NCBI RefSeq assembly: GCF_030160715.1
Contig: NZ_BSOW01000003.1
Span: 186,001 to 250,000 of the forward strand
Direction of reading: 5' to 3'
Length of the DNA: 64,000 nt
Source: Bradyrhizobium iriomotense
Lineage (GTDB): Bacteria > Pseudomonadota > Alphaproteobacteria > Rhizobiales > Xanthobacteraceae
The notes beneath the pieces were generated by a model, which was given only the letters and a program-made list of their open reading frames with translations, ran no database searches and was not told the origin of the DNA. The translations under genes were made by a program, and so were the position numbers. How positions within the stretch are numbered: position 1 is the first letter of the stretch; the number at the start of each line of letters is the position of its first letter. This document shows, piece after piece, positions 42,938 through 52,485 of the stretch.

Positions 42938-45900
42938 TGCACGTCGTCTTCCGCGAGAGCCGCGGTCTCGAAGAGACCGCGACGCCAAGGGACATCGGCC
43001 AGGACCCGGCCGATCTCGTGGTGCTCTCGTTCTCGGATTCCGATCTCGCCGCGTTCGCGGCCGGATGGCGGCGGGGGCGCGCCGCGCTGCCGTCGCTGCG
43101 GCTCGTCAATCTCGCCGAGCTGCGTCATCCGCTGTCGGTCGACACTTATATCGAGCGGACGCTGTCCCAAGCGCGTGGCATTTTGGTGCGCCTGATCGGC
43201 GGCGAGTCCTATTGGGCCTATGGGCTTACGGCCCTGCATCAACTGGCGAAGGACCGCGGCGTTGCGCTCGCCGTGTTGCCGGCGGATGGCCGCGACGATG
43301 AACGGCTGGATGGGTTCTCGACCTTGCCGGTCTCGACGCTCAGACGGCTGAAAGTGCTCTGCGACAAGGGCGGACCGGTCGCCGCACAAGCCGCGATTGC
43401 GCAGCTTGCGCTGGCCTCGGGCCTCTATGCGGGGCCAGTGGTTGGTGAGATCGAGGTCCCCGAGATTGGTTTCTATGAGCCGGGGCGCGGCGTTGTTGCA
43501 TCGCTGGCCGATCCCGGTGGAAAACCTCGCGCGCTCGTGACCTTCTACCGCTCGTATCTCACGGCCGCGGACACGGCGCCGGTCGATGCGCTGATCGCAG
43601 CGCTCCGCGAGAGAGGCTTCGATGCCTGGGGCGTGTTCGTGACTTCGCTGAAGGCGCCGGGAGTCGCCTATTGGCTGCGGGCGCAGTTTGCGCAGCATCC
43701 ACCGGCGGTCATCGTCAATGCGACGGCGTTCTCCGCCCTTGGCGACGACGGCACGACGCCGTTCGACGCCGCATCGTGTCCGGTCTTCCAGGTCGCGCTC
43801 TCCACGGCACGCCGCGATGATTGGGCCGAGTCGCTGCGCGGACTTTCGCCGGGCGATCTGGCGATGCATGTCGTGCTGCCGGAGGTCGACGGTCGCGTGT
43901 TCGCGGGCGTGGTGAGCTTCAAGTCGGCTGGCGAGCGCGATTCTGATTTGCAGTTTGCGCACCTCGCCCATCGGCCGGACGATGAGCGCATCGCCGCCGT
44001 CGTTGCGCGCGTGGCCGCCTGGCAGCGGCTTGCGAAGAAGCCGGCGGGGGAGAAGTGGCTGGCGATCGCGCTCTCCAACTATCCCGGTCGGCCGCACCAG
44101 ATCGCCCACGCGGTCGGGCTCGATGCGCTCGCCTCCGTCGAGGCGTTGCTCTCCGATCTCGGCAATGCCGGCTTCGATGTCGAGCCGCAGAGTGCGCTCG
44201 GCGATGTCTTGCTCAAGCAAAAAATGACGTGGAGTGTCGCCGACTATCTTGCGGCGCTCTCTCGCCTGCCACGGGCATTGCGGGACGATCCAGCGCGCGC
44301 CTGGGGTGCGCCGGAGGACGATCCGAGCTGCAGTGGCGGCGAATTTCATTTCGCGGCGATCCGAAGCGGCAAGGCTGTCATCGTAGTGCAGCCGGAGCGC
44401 GGTGAGGTCAGTCACCGCGACGTCGACTATCACGATCTTTCGCGCACGCCGCGTCATGCCTATGTCGCGTTCTACCTCTGGCTCCGGCAACAGGGCATTG
44501 ACGCTGTCGTGCACATGGGCGCGCACGGCACGCTGGAATGGCTGCCGGGGAAGTCGATCGCGCTGTCGCCGTCCTGCTGGCCGGAGGCGCTGATCGGCGA
44601 TCTGCCGCTCATCTATCCCTTCATCGTCAACGATCCCGGCGAGGCTGCGCAGGCCAAGCGGCGCACCGGTGCGGTCACGATCGGCCATCTGCCGCCGCCG
44701 CTGGCGAAGTCTGCGGTGCCGGAGGGCTGGCGCCGGCTCGAGCAACTGCTTGACGAATATTCGACCGCCGACGGCCTTGATCCAGCGCGCCGGCAGCGCC
44801 TGATCGCCGCCATCCGCGACGAGGCGAGAGCGGCCGGCCTCGACGCCGATCTCGGCCTTGCCGAGTCGGCTGCGCCAGCCGAAGCGATTCCACGGATCGA
44901 TCGCTTCGTCTGCGATCTCAAGGAAAGCCAGTTCGGCGACGGCCTGCATGTGTTCGGCCGGGGCACTTGCGGCGAAGCGGAGAGGGACGCGCTCATCAGG
45001 GCGTTGTCCGGCCGCCGCATCGCGCCCGGGCCTGCTGGCTCGCCCTATCGCGGACGGCAAGACGTGCTACCGACGGGGCGAAATCTGTTTGCCGTCGATC
45101 CCCGCGCCGTGCCGACGCCGTCGGCGCATGCGCAAGGCATCAAGCTTGCGGAAGAACTGTTGCGCCGTCACTTGCAGGATCATGGTGACTGGCCGAAGGG
45201 GCTGGTGGTCGACCTCTGGGGCTCCGCGACCATGCGCACCGCCGGCGAGGAGTTCGCGATGGCGCTGCATCTCGCCGGTCTTGCACCGCGCTGGGATCAC
45301 GGGTCGGGACGCGTGACCGGCTACGACATCGTCGCACCGGCCGAGCTCGGCCGTCCCCGCATCGACGTCACGCTGCGCGTGTCCGGCTTGTTCCGCGACG
45401 TCTTCGCGGGCCTCGCGCAATTGTTCGAGGCGGCCAGCGAAGCGCTGTCGACGCGCGAGACCGAAGGCGACGAAAATCCCTATCGCACGCGCGTCGCGCG
45501 CGTGTTCGGACCGCGTCCCGGACAATATGGCGTCGGTCTGTCCTCGATGCCGGATGTCTTTACCGAGGACTCACGTGAGGCTGCCGGGGAGGCCTGGCTG
45601 TCGGCGTCATCCTGGGCGTTGTCATCAGATGGCGAGATGCGGCCCGATCGCGCCGGCATCGAGACGAGGCTCGCCGCAGCCGATGCCTTCGTCCATGTGC
45701 AAGACCTTCCCGAAACGGACCTGCTGCTCGCCGCCGACTATACCGCTCATGAGGCAGGCGTCGCAGCCGCAGCAGCGAAGCTAGGCGCGGCCACGCCGTC
45801 GCTCTACCATCTCGACGCGACGCGCCCCGACCAGCCGCAGGCGCGCGCGTTGACGGAGGAGATCTCGCGCGTCGTCCGCGCCCGCGCCGCCAATCCAGAC

Positions 45901-46185
45901 TGGATCGCCGGGATGATGCGCCACGGTTTTCGGGGCGCGGCGGAGATCACCGCGACGCTTGAGCATATGGCTGCGTTCGCGCATCTGGCGGGCGCCGTGC
46001 CGCCGCATCTGTTCGATCTCTATTTTGACGCGACCCTCGGCAACGACGATGTCCGGGCATTCATGGCGCGGGAGAACCCGGCCGCGTTGGTGGCGATGGA
46101 AACCTGCTTCACCCGCTTGCATGAAGCTTCGCTCTGGAAGACGCGCCGCAACTCGATTGCGGCAGCCCTGAAGGAGGCCTCATGA
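42937..46185 (+). CDS. cobN: Cobaltochelatase large subunit CobN
   Basis: A 1082-residue large subunit of the ATP-dependent aerobic cobaltochelatase that inserts Co(II) into hydrogenobyrinic acid a,c-diamide. Family segments include LVRLIGGESYWAYG, VVHMGAHGTLEWLPGKS, DLPLIYPFIVNDPGEAAQAKRR in pieces, and PFRTRVARVFGP-like YRTRVARVFGPRPGQYG near the C-terminus. It is shorter than the ~1275-residue P. denitrificans CobN, as I recall for other rhizobia. The partner AAA+ subunits CobS and CobT (chelatase) are not in this window. Confidence 0.95.
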   Translation: MHVVFRESRGLEETATPRDIGQDPADLVVLSFSDSDLAAFAAGWRRGRAALPSLRLVNLAELRHPLSVDTYIERTLSQARGILVRLIGGESYWAYGLTALHQLAKDRGVALAVLPADGRDDERLDGFSTLPVSTLRRLKVLCDKGGPVAAQAAIAQLALASGLYAGPVVGEIEVPEIGFYEPGRGVVASLADPGGKPRALVTFYRSYLTAADTAPVDALIAALRERGFDAWGVFVTSLKAPGVAYWLRAQFAQHPPAVIVNATAFSALGDDGTTPFDAASCPVFQVALSTARRDDWAESLRGLSPGDLAMHVVLPEVDGRVFAGVVSFKSAGERDSDLQFAHLAHRPDDERIAAVVARVAAWQRLAKKPAGEKWLAIALSNYPGRPHQIAHAVGLDALASVEALLSDLGNAGFDVEPQSALGDVLLKQKMTWSVADYLAALSRLPRALRDDPARAWGAPEDDPSCSGGEFHFAAIRSGKAVIVVQPERGEVSHRDVDYHDLSRTPRHAYVAFYLWLRQQGIDAVVHMGAHGTLEWLPGKSIALSPSCWPEALIGDLPLIYPFIVNDPGEAAQAKRRTGAVTIGHLPPPLAKSAVPEGWRRLEQLLDEYSTADGLDPARRQRLIAAIRDEARAAGLDADLGLAESAAPAEAIPRIDRFVCDLKESQFGDGLHVFGRGTCGEAERDALIRALSGRRIAPGPAGSPYRGRQDVLPTGRNLFAVDPRAVPTPSAHAQGIKLAEELLRRHLQDHGDWPKGLVVDLWGSATMRTAGEEFAMALHLAGLAPRWDHGSGRVTGYDIVAPAELGRPRIDVTLRVSGLFRDVFAGLAQLFEAASEALSTRETEGDENPYRTRVARVFGPRPGQYGVGLSSMPDVFTEDSREAAGEAWLSASSWALSSDGEMRPDRAGIETRLAAADAFVHVQDLPETDLLLAADYTAHEAGVAAAAAKLGAATPSLYHLDATRPDQPQARALTEEISRVVRARAANPDWIAGMMRHGFRGAAEITATLEHMAAFAHLAGAVPPHLFDLYFDATLGNDDVRAFMARENPAALVAMETCFTRLHEASLWKTRRNSIAAALKEAS

Positions 46186-47345
46186 GCGCGGTCGCGATCA
46201 AGGGCTGGTGTCCTGGTGCGCTGCGGCCGATGCTGTCGGGCGATGGCCTCGTGGTGCGCGTGCGCCCGCATGGCGGACGGCTGGCGGCGAAGCAGGCAGC
46301 AGGCATTGCGGAGCTTGCCGCGCGCTACGGCAACGGTTTGATCGACGTCACCAGCCGGGCCAATCTTCAAGTGAGGGGCGTGACCGAGGCAGCACATCTG
46401 CGTCTTCTCGATGGCCTCACGCAGTTGGGGTTACTCGATTCCGATCCCGAGACAGAATCGCGGCGCAATATTTTGGTGACGCCGTTCTGGACCGCTGGCG
46501 ATGATACCTGCTTGCTGGCCGACGAGCTCGAGCAGGCCCTTGCCGACAGCGCGCTCGATCTTCCGACCAAGTTCGGTTTCGCCATCGATGATGGGCGCGA
46601 GCGCGTGCTGGCCGGCGCATCCGCGGATATCCGGATCGAGCGCGACCACGCGGGAGGGCTCATGGTGCGTGCCGACGGCGCGCAACTCGGCCGCTCGGTT
46701 ACGCGCGAAGAAGCCGTGACCGCGGCGCTCGCGCTGGCAAACTGGTTCGTGGCATCCGGTGGCGCCAAGGACGGGCGAGGGCGGATGGCGACGCACATTG
46801 CCGGCGGCGCGAAATTGCCTGACGTCTTGCGCGGCGAGTCCGAACTGGCGGCTGTGGCGCTTGCGCCCCGCCCCGGTCTTCATCCGCGTGGCGCGTTAGT
46901 CGGTGTCGCCTTCGGGCAATTGCCGCATTCGGCGCTGGCTGGTCTCGCGTCATGTGCGCCGGCGTTGCGCTTGACGCCGTGGCGGATGATTTTGGCGGAG
47001 GGCATGCGCGAGATGCCGCCTGGCGCCGACTTCATCACCGAGGCCGATGATCCCGCGCTGCGCGTGATCGCCTGTAGCGGCGCGCCGCGCTGCCGCGAGG
47101 CGCATGCCGATACGCGCGCGCTTGCGGCTGCGCTCGCGCCGCACATCGCACCCGATGCACGGCTTCACGTTTCTGGTTGTGCCAAAGGGTGTGCGCATTC
47201 GGGACCGACAGCGCTCACGCTTGTGGCGACCCGCGATGGATTCGACCTCGTCCGATCCGGCTCGACGCGCGATATGCCGGTGCTGCGTGGGCTGAGCGGC
47301 GCCGAGATCGTCAAGAACCCTTCCGTGCTGATGGGAGGGCGCTGA
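46182..47345 (+). CDS. cobG: Precorrin-3B synthase CobG
   Basis: A 387-residue nitrite/sulfite-reductase-like enzyme that uses O2, a 4Fe-4S cluster and non-heme iron for the oxygen-dependent step of the aerobic pathway. The cluster cysteines appear as CSGAPRC and, further on, SGCAKGCAHS. The N-terminal half has the ferredoxin-like LIDVTSRANLQVRG. It overlaps cobN (ATGA) and cobH (TGATG). Its presence marks the route as aerobic. Confidence 0.94.
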   Translation: MSAVAIKGWCPGALRPMLSGDGLVVRVRPHGGRLAAKQAAGIAELAARYGNGLIDVTSRANLQVRGVTEAAHLRLLDGLTQLGLLDSDPETESRRNILVTPFWTAGDDTCLLADELEQALADSALDLPTKFGFAIDDGRERVLAGASADIRIERDHAGGLMVRADGAQLGRSVTREEAVTAALALANWFVASGGAKDGRGRMATHIAGGAKLPDVLRGESELAAVALAPRPGLHPRGALVGVAFGQLPHSALAGLASCAPALRLTPWRMILAEGMREMPPGADFITEADDPALRVIACSGAPRCREAHADTRALAAALAPHIAPDARLHVSGCAKGCAHSGPTALTLVATRDGFDLVRSGSTRDMPVLRGLSGAEIVKNPSVLMGGR

Positions 47346-47974
47346 TGCCGCACATGTACGAGACCGACGGCGCGGCGATTTATCGTCAGTCCTTTGCCAC
47401 CATCCGGGCGGAGGCGGACCTCGCGCACTTCACAGCCGACGAGGAGCAGGTCGCCGTGCGCATGATCCATGCCGCGGGGATGGTGGGGCTCGAGGCCTAT
47501 ATCCGCTTCACGCCAGGCATGGCGCGCACCGCGCGAGCGGCGCTCGAGAACGGCGCGCCGATCCTGTGCGATGCGCGCATGGTGTCGGAAGGAATCACGC
47601 GCGCACGGTTGCCGGCCAGCAATGCCGTTATCTGCACGCTCGGCGATCCCGCCGTGCCCGCACTGGCGCAATCCATGCGCAACACGCGCTCGGCGGCGGC
47701 GCTGGAACTCTGGCGTCCGCATCTTGATGGCGCGATCGTCGCGATCGGCAACGCGCCTACCGCGCTGTTTCACCTGCTCAACATGCTGGAGGACGAGAAC
47801 TGTCCACGGCCGGCGGCGATCATCGGCTGTCCGGTCGGGTTCGTCGGCGCGGCCGAATCCAAGGCGGCTTTGATGGCGAATCCGCCGGCACCGGCATTGA
47901 CTGTCGAGGGGCGCCTCGGCGGCTCTGCGATCACCGTTGCCGCGGTGAACGCACTGGCGAGCCGGAGCGAATAG
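47345..47974 (+). CDS. cobH: Precorrin-8X methylmutase CobH
   Basis: A 209-residue CobH/CbiC enzyme that moves the C11 methyl to C12, forming hydrogenobyrinic acid. The catalytic His is H42 in RMIHAAG. IIGCPVGFVGAAESK is the conserved C-terminal substrate segment. ATG 47345 overlaps the cobG stop; the extended frame upstream is antiparallel noise inside cobG. Confidence 0.95.
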   Translation: MPHMYETDGAAIYRQSFATIRAEADLAHFTADEEQVAVRMIHAAGMVGLEAYIRFTPGMARTARAALENGAPILCDARMVSEGITRARLPASNAVICTLGDPAVPALAQSMRNTRSAAALELWRPHLDGAIVAIGNAPTALFHLLNMLEDENCPRPAAIIGCPVGFVGAAESKAALMANPPAPALTVEGRLGGSAITVAAVNALASRSE

Positions 47975-47976
47975 CG

Positions 47977-48708
47977 ATGGGGCGTATCATCTGCTGCGGC
48001 CTTGGGCCTGGTGATCCCGACTTGATGAGCGTGCGCGCCGATCGCGAGGTGCGTGGGGCCAGGCATGTTGCCTATTTCCGCAAGCAAGGTCGTCCAGGCC
48101 AGGCGCGGCGCATCGTCGAGGGCATGCTGGCGGCAGATGTCACCGAATACCCAATGGAATATCCGGTCACGACCGAGATTGCCTTCGACAGCCCGGAATA
48201 TATTCGTCTGCTCGCCGGCTTCTACGACGAGTGGGCGGAGCGGCTGGCGCGGCTTGCGCGCGCGGTCGACATCGTCGTGCTCTGCGAAGGCGATCCTTAC
48301 TTCTACGGCTCCTTCATGCATTTGCACGCGCGCTTGCAAGGGCGCGTCGAGATCGAGGTGATCGCCGGCATTCCCGGCATGGCCGGCTGCTGGAACGCGG
48401 TTGGCCAGCCGATCGCGCTCGGCGACGACGTGACGACCGTCCTGATGGGCACGCTTGCCGAAGACGAACTCGCACGGCGGATGCGCAGCTCCGATGCGCT
48501 CGTGATCATGAAGACCGGACGCAATTTGCAGAAGGTGCGACGTGCGCTCGCCTCCGCCGGCAGGCTCGACGATGCCTGGCTGGTCGAGCGCGGTACGATG
48601 CCGAGCGAGCGGGTTGCGCGGCTCGCCGAGACGGACGATTCCGACTGTCCTTATTTTGCGATCGTGCTTGTGCACGGCCGCGGGCGGCGCATGGACGCGG
48701 GCGAATGA
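47977..48708 (+). CDS. cobI: Precorrin-2 C20-methyltransferase CobI
   Basis: A 243-residue SAM-dependent tetrapyrrole methylase of the CysG/Cob fold. It has GLGPGDPDLMSVRA at the N-terminus, LCEGDPYFYGSFMHLH (SAM site) and VIAGIPGMAGCWNAVG. It methylates C20 of precorrin-2. Two bases after cobH and overlapping cobJ (ATGA). Confidence 0.94.
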   Translation: MGRIICCGLGPGDPDLMSVRADREVRGARHVAYFRKQGRPGQARRIVEGMLAADVTEYPMEYPVTTEIAFDSPEYIRLLAGFYDEWAERLARLARAVDIVVLCEGDPYFYGSFMHLHARLQGRVEIEVIAGIPGMAGCWNAVGQPIALGDDVTTVLMGTLAEDELARRMRSSDALVIMKTGRNLQKVRRALASAGRLDDAWLVERGTMPSERVARLAETDDSDCPYFAIVLVHGRGRRMDAGE

Positions 48709-49439
48709 CGGGATCGCTGACCATCGCGGGACTTGGGCCCGGCGACGAGGCGCTGGTGACGCCGGAGGTTTCCGCCGCGCTTGCTGCTGCGACGGATGTG
48801 GTGGGCTATGCACCCTATGTCGCCCGGGTTGCCCGCCGCGAGGGACTTACGCCGCATCCATCGGACAATCGCGTCGAGTTGCAGCGTGCGAACGAGGCGC
48901 TGCGGCTTGCCGCGGAAGGACGGCAGGTTGTCGTGGTGTCGTCTGGTGATCCCGGCGTGTTTGCGATGGCCTCCGCTGTGTTCGAGGCCCTCGAAGGGGC
49001 TCCACAATGGCAGAAGCTTCCGATCCGCGTCCTGCCCGGCGTGACCGCGATGCTGGCTGCGGCTGCACGTGCGGGCGCACCGCTCGGCCATGATTTCTGC
49101 GCGATCAATCTCTCCGATAATCTCAAGCCGTGGGCGGCGATCGAGAAACGCCTGCGCCTCGCGGCGGAGGCCGATTTCGCGATCGCGCTCTACAATCCGC
49201 GCTCGGCGAGCCGGCCGGAAGGCTTTGGCCGTGCGCTCGCCGTGTTGAAGGAAGCCGGCTGCGGCGAGCGTCTGGTGATCTTCGCCCGCGCGATCAGCGC
49301 GCCGGACGAGCGGATCGAGACGGTGACGCTGAACGAGGCGACGCCGGAGATGGCCGACATGCGCACCCTCGTCATCGTCGGCAATTCGCAGACGCGCCGT
49401 GTCGGCCGCTGGGTCTATGCGCCGAGGCAGGTCCGATGA
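48705..49439 (+). CDS. cobJ: Precorrin-3B C17-methyltransferase CobJ
   Basis: A 244-residue SAM-dependent methylase that contracts the ring and methylates C17. Motifs: GLGPGDEALVTPEV, VVSSGDPGVFAMAS, VLPGVTAMLAAAARAGAPLGHDF and ALYNPRSASRP. ATG 48705 overlaps the cobI stop. Its last 25 bases overlap the 3' end of cobK on the opposite strand. Confidence 0.95.
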   Translation: MTGSLTIAGLGPGDEALVTPEVSAALAAATDVVGYAPYVARVARREGLTPHPSDNRVELQRANEALRLAAEGRQVVVVSSGDPGVFAMASAVFEALEGAPQWQKLPIRVLPGVTAMLAAAARAGAPLGHDFCAINLSDNLKPWAAIEKRLRLAAEADFAIALYNPRSASRPEGFGRALAVLKEAGCGERLVIFARAISAPDERIETVTLNEATPEMADMRTLVIVGNSQTRRVGRWVYAPRQVR

Positions 49440-50161
49440 CCGAGCCACGCCAAGACCTCGGCCACACTTTCCGCGCGGAGCCGCTCGGGCAGCTCTGGCC
49501 GCGCGATCATGATGACGGGCAGGCCGAGGGCGCGAGCTGCGTCGATCTTGGCGCGCGCGCCATCGCCGCCGGAATTACGAGCGACGATCCACGCAATGCC
49601 GCGCGATCGCATCATCTCCAACTCGCTTTGAAGCGTGAATGGCCCGCGCGACACGATGAAATCAGCCTTAAACGGCAGCGCGCCCTCGGGTGGGTCGACG
49701 AACCTGAGCGTGTAGGTGTGCTGCGGCTTCTCGCCGAATGGGGCGATGTGCTGCCGGCCGATCGCGAGGAAGACGCGCGCCGGCGTCTCGGGCAGGTCCG
49801 CAACGGCGGCTGCGAGATCCGCGACCTCGATCCAGTGATCACCGGGCGCTTTGACCCACGGAGCGCGTTCGAGCGCGATCAGCGGCGTTTGTGTGTCTGC
49901 GCAGGCCGCGACCGCGTTGCGGCTCATCTCCGCCGCAAAGGGATGGGTGGCGTCGACGACATGCGTGATGCCTTCCTGCCGGATATACTCCGCAAGTCCG
50001 AGCGCACCGCCGAAGCCACCGGTGCGGGTCGGCAGCGGCTGACCGGCGGGCGCGCGGGTGCGGCCGCCATAGGAATAGATCGCATCAATGCCGGCGCGCG
50101 CGATCTCCGCCGCGAGGGCGTTCGCATCACTCGTTCCGCCCAGAATGAGGGCGCGCGTCAT
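49415..50161 (-). CDS. cobK: Precorrin-6A reductase CobK (inverted within the cob run)
   Basis: A 248-residue NADPH-dependent reductase of precorrin-6A. It has the N-terminal nucleotide motif LILGGTSDANALA, the middle VVDATHPFAAEMSRNA and FIVSRGPFTL and the C-terminal NSGGDGARAKIDAAR. It is the only minus-strand gene between cobW and cobT. Its start CAT (50159-50161) shares the CATG palindrome with the cobL start, and its end overlaps cobJ. Its promoter must lie inside cobL, and riboswitch 1 read-through would be antisense to it. Confidence 0.94.
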   Translation of the reverse strand: MTRALILGGTSDANALAAEIARAGIDAIYSYGGRTRAPAGQPLPTRTGGFGGALGLAEYIRQEGITHVVDATHPFAAEMSRNAVAACADTQTPLIALERAPWVKAPGDHWIEVADLAAAVADLPETPARVFLAIGRQHIAPFGEKPQHTYTLRFVDPPEGALPFKADFIVSRGPFTLQSELEMMRSRGIAWIVARNSGGDGARAKIDAARALGLPVIMIARPELPERLRAESVAEVLAWLGHRTCLGA

Positions 50162-51341
50162 GGCTGATCCCTGGCTGACGATCATTGGTATCGGCGAAGA
50201 TGGCCTTGCGGGCCTCTCCGAGGCAAGCCGAAAGGCGCTCGCCAGGGCCGAGACCGTGTTCGGCGGCAAGCGCCATCTTGCGCTCGCAGGCATAACCGAT
50301 CGCGGGCGTCCATGGCCAGTGCCGTTCGATGCAGAGGTCGTGCTGGGATGCCGCGGCCGGCCCACCGCAGTGCTCGCCTCGGGTGATCCGTTCTGGCACG
50401 GCGCCGGCGCAAGCCTTGCCGAGAGGCTGGAGCCAAGTGAGTGGATCGCGCATTCGGCGCCGTCGACGTTCTCGCTCGCCGCGGCGAGGCTGGGCTGGCG
50501 CCTGGAGAGTGTTATCTGTCTCGGGTTGCACGCCGCGCCGTTCGAGCGGCTGGTGCCGCATCTCGCAAATGGTGCGCGGATCGTCTGCCTCGTGCGTGAC
50601 GGCAAGGCGGCCGGCGATCTCGCCAAATGGCTCGCGGAACGGGGCTGGGGTGCTTCAGCGCTGTGGACTCTCACCGCGCTCGGCGGCGCGCGCGAAAGTG
50701 TCGGAGCGCATCGCGCGGACAGTTTTGCGGCGGAGCGCGGCGACGACCTGGTCGCGGTCGCATTGGAGGCGAGCGGATCGGGAGGCATCCCGCGCAGCTC
50801 TGGCCTTGCGGACGATCTCTTCGCGCATAACGGCCAGATCACCAAACGACCGGTGCGTGCGCTCGCGTTGTCCGCGCTGGCGCCACGTCCGGGCGAACGT
50901 CTCTGGGATATCGGTGCAGGCTCGGGCTCGATCTCGGTCGAATGGGCCTTGTGCGGCGGCGCGGCCGACGCGATCGAGGCGCGCGAGGATCGTGCCGCGA
51001 ACATCCGCAATAATGCCGTGGCTTTTGGACTGGCGCATCGGATCGCAGTGATCGTGGGAACTGCACCCGGCGCATTGGCAGGCCTGGAGACGCCTGATGC
51101 CGTATTCATCGGCGGCGGCCTCGATGCCGCGATGTTCGATGCCGTCTGGTCGCAGATTGCGCCGGGCACGCGGCTGGTGGCTCATGCCGTGACGCTGGAG
51201 ACTGAAACTTTGCTGGTGGAGCTAAACCTGCGCCATGGCGGTGACTTGATGCGGGTCGAGATTGCGCATGCGGGCGCGCTCGGCCGCTATCGCTCCTGGG
51301 AGGCGGCGCGGCCGGTCGTGCAGTGGAGCGTGGTGCGATGA
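50160..51341 (+). CDS. cobL: Precorrin-6B C5,15-methyltransferase (decarboxylating) CobL (CbiE-CbiT fusion)
   Basis: A 393-residue fusion. The N-terminal ~200 residues are a tetrapyrrole methylase (CbiE-like: IIGIGEDGLAGLSEASR, LASGDPFWHG, APSTFSLAAARLGW). The C-terminal ~190 are a CbiT-like Rossmann methyltransferase (LWDIGAGSGSISVEWAL, the SAM site, and VFIGGG). It methylates C5 and C15 and decarboxylates. ATG 50160 is chosen by homology; an earlier in-frame start would lie inside cobK antisense. Overlaps cobE by ATGA. Confidence 0.95.
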   Translation: MADPWLTIIGIGEDGLAGLSEASRKALARAETVFGGKRHLALAGITDRGRPWPVPFDAEVVLGCRGRPTAVLASGDPFWHGAGASLAERLEPSEWIAHSAPSTFSLAAARLGWRLESVICLGLHAAPFERLVPHLANGARIVCLVRDGKAAGDLAKWLAERGWGASALWTLTALGGARESVGAHRADSFAAERGDDLVAVALEASGSGGIPRSSGLADDLFAHNGQITKRPVRALALSALAPRPGERLWDIGAGSGSISVEWALCGGAADAIEAREDRAANIRNNAVAFGLAHRIAVIVGTAPGALAGLETPDAVFIGGGLDAAMFDAVWSQIAPGTRLVAHAVTLETETLLVELNLRHGGDLMRVEIAHAGALGRYRSWEAARPVVQWSVVR

Positions 51342-51706
51342 AGGTCGCAGGGCTCGGCTTCAAGCATGACGCCACGCTCGCCGCACTGCGCGAGGCGCTT
51401 CTCGCCGCGGGCGGTGTGGAAGGTCTCGCGGCCGTTGCAACCGTCAGTGACAAGGCGGACAGCGCGGCGCTGAAGTTGCTGGCGGGCGAATTCAACGTGC
51501 CGATCAAAGCCATTTCGGCCGACATGCTCGCCGGCATCGCGACTCCGACCCAGTCAGAACTCATCAAGGAAAAATTCGGCACGGGATCGGTGGCGGAAGC
51601 CGTCGCGCTCGCAGCAGCGGGCCGTGACGCGCGACTGATTGCGACGCGCGTGGTCTCACAGGACCGGACCGCGACGGCGGCGATCGCGGAAGGAGACGGC
51701 GAATGA
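51338..51706 (+). CDS. cobE: Cobalamin biosynthesis protein CobE (CbiG C-terminal-like)
   Basis: A 122-residue protein matching the CobE/CbiG C-terminal domain ([17 protein letters not shown] at the start; [12 protein letters not shown] and [19 protein letters not shown] later). CobE takes part in the aerobic route, with an uncertain biochemical role. It is placed between cobL and cobM with ATGA overlaps at both ends. Confidence 0.9.
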   Translation: MKVAGLGFKHDATLAALREALLAAGGVEGLAAVATVSDKADSAALKLLAGEFNVPIKAISADMLAGIATPTQSELIKEKFGTGSVAEAVALAAAGRDARLIATRVVSQDRTATAAIAEGDGE

Positions 51707-52485
51707 CCGTGCATTTCATTGGGGCAGGGCCGGGCGCCGCCGATCTCCTCACTCTGCGCGGGCGCGATCTGATCGCGGCCTCGCCGGTGTGCCTCTATGC
51801 GGGTTCGCTTGTGCCCGAAGGGGTTCTGGCGCACTGCCCGAAGGGCGCGCGGATCGTCAACACGGCGCCGCTGTCGCTCGACGAGATCATCGCCGAGATC
51901 GCCAACGCGCATGCGGAAGGCCAGGATGTCGCGCGCCTGCATTCGGGCGACCTTTCGATCTGGTCGGCGATGGGCGAGCAGCTTCGCCGGCTGCGCGCGC
52001 TCGACATTCCCTTCACCGTCACGCCGGGCGTGCCGTCGTTCTCCGCTGCTGCCGCAGCGCTCGAGGCCGAATTGACGCTGCCGGGGCTTGCGCAATCGGT
52101 GGTGCTGACGCGCACGCCGGGACGGGCGAGCGCGATGCCGGAGGGCGAGACGCTTGCTGCGTTCGCTGCGACCGGCGCCGTGCTCGCCATTCACCTGTCC
52201 ATTCATCTGCTCGACAACGTCGTCGCCGAGCTGACGCCGCACTATGGCAGCGACTGTCCGGTTGCGATCGTCTGGCGCGCGAGCTGGCCCGACCAGCGCA
52301 TCGTCCGCGCCACGCTCGCAACGCTCGATGCAGCTGTTGGCGGCGAGCTCGAACGCACCGCGCTCATCCTGGTCGGCAGGACACTCGGCTCGGAGGAGTT
52401 TTCCGAGAGTCGCCTTTACGCCGCCGACTACGATCGCCGCTACCGTCCGGTCGGGCCTGAGCCGCGCTTTCCGGAGGTGTCGTGA
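51703..52485 (+). CDS. cobM: Precorrin-4 C11-methyltransferase CobM
   Basis: A 260-residue SAM-dependent methylase of the tetrapyrrole family. Motifs: [54 protein letters not shown] and [14 protein letters not shown]. It methylates C11 of precorrin-4. ATG 51703 overlaps the cobE stop. Confidence 0.95.
   Translation: MTVHFIGAGPGAADLLTLRGRDLIAASPVCLYAGSLVPEGVLAHCPKGARIVNTAPLSLDEIIAEIANAHAEGQDVARLHSGDLSIWSAMGEQLRRLRALDIPFTVTPGVPSFSAAAAALEAELTLPGLAQSVVLTRTPGRASAMPEGETLAAFAATGAVLAIHLSIHLLDNVVAELTPHYGSDCPVAIVWRASWPDQRIVRATLATLDAAVGGELERTALILVGRTLGSEEFSESRLYAADYDRRYRPVGPEPRFPEVS

Noticed and set aside
42823..45060. A 745-codon minus-strand frame opposite cobN
   Set aside because: Antisense shadow of cobN; no conserved motif and no ribosome site.
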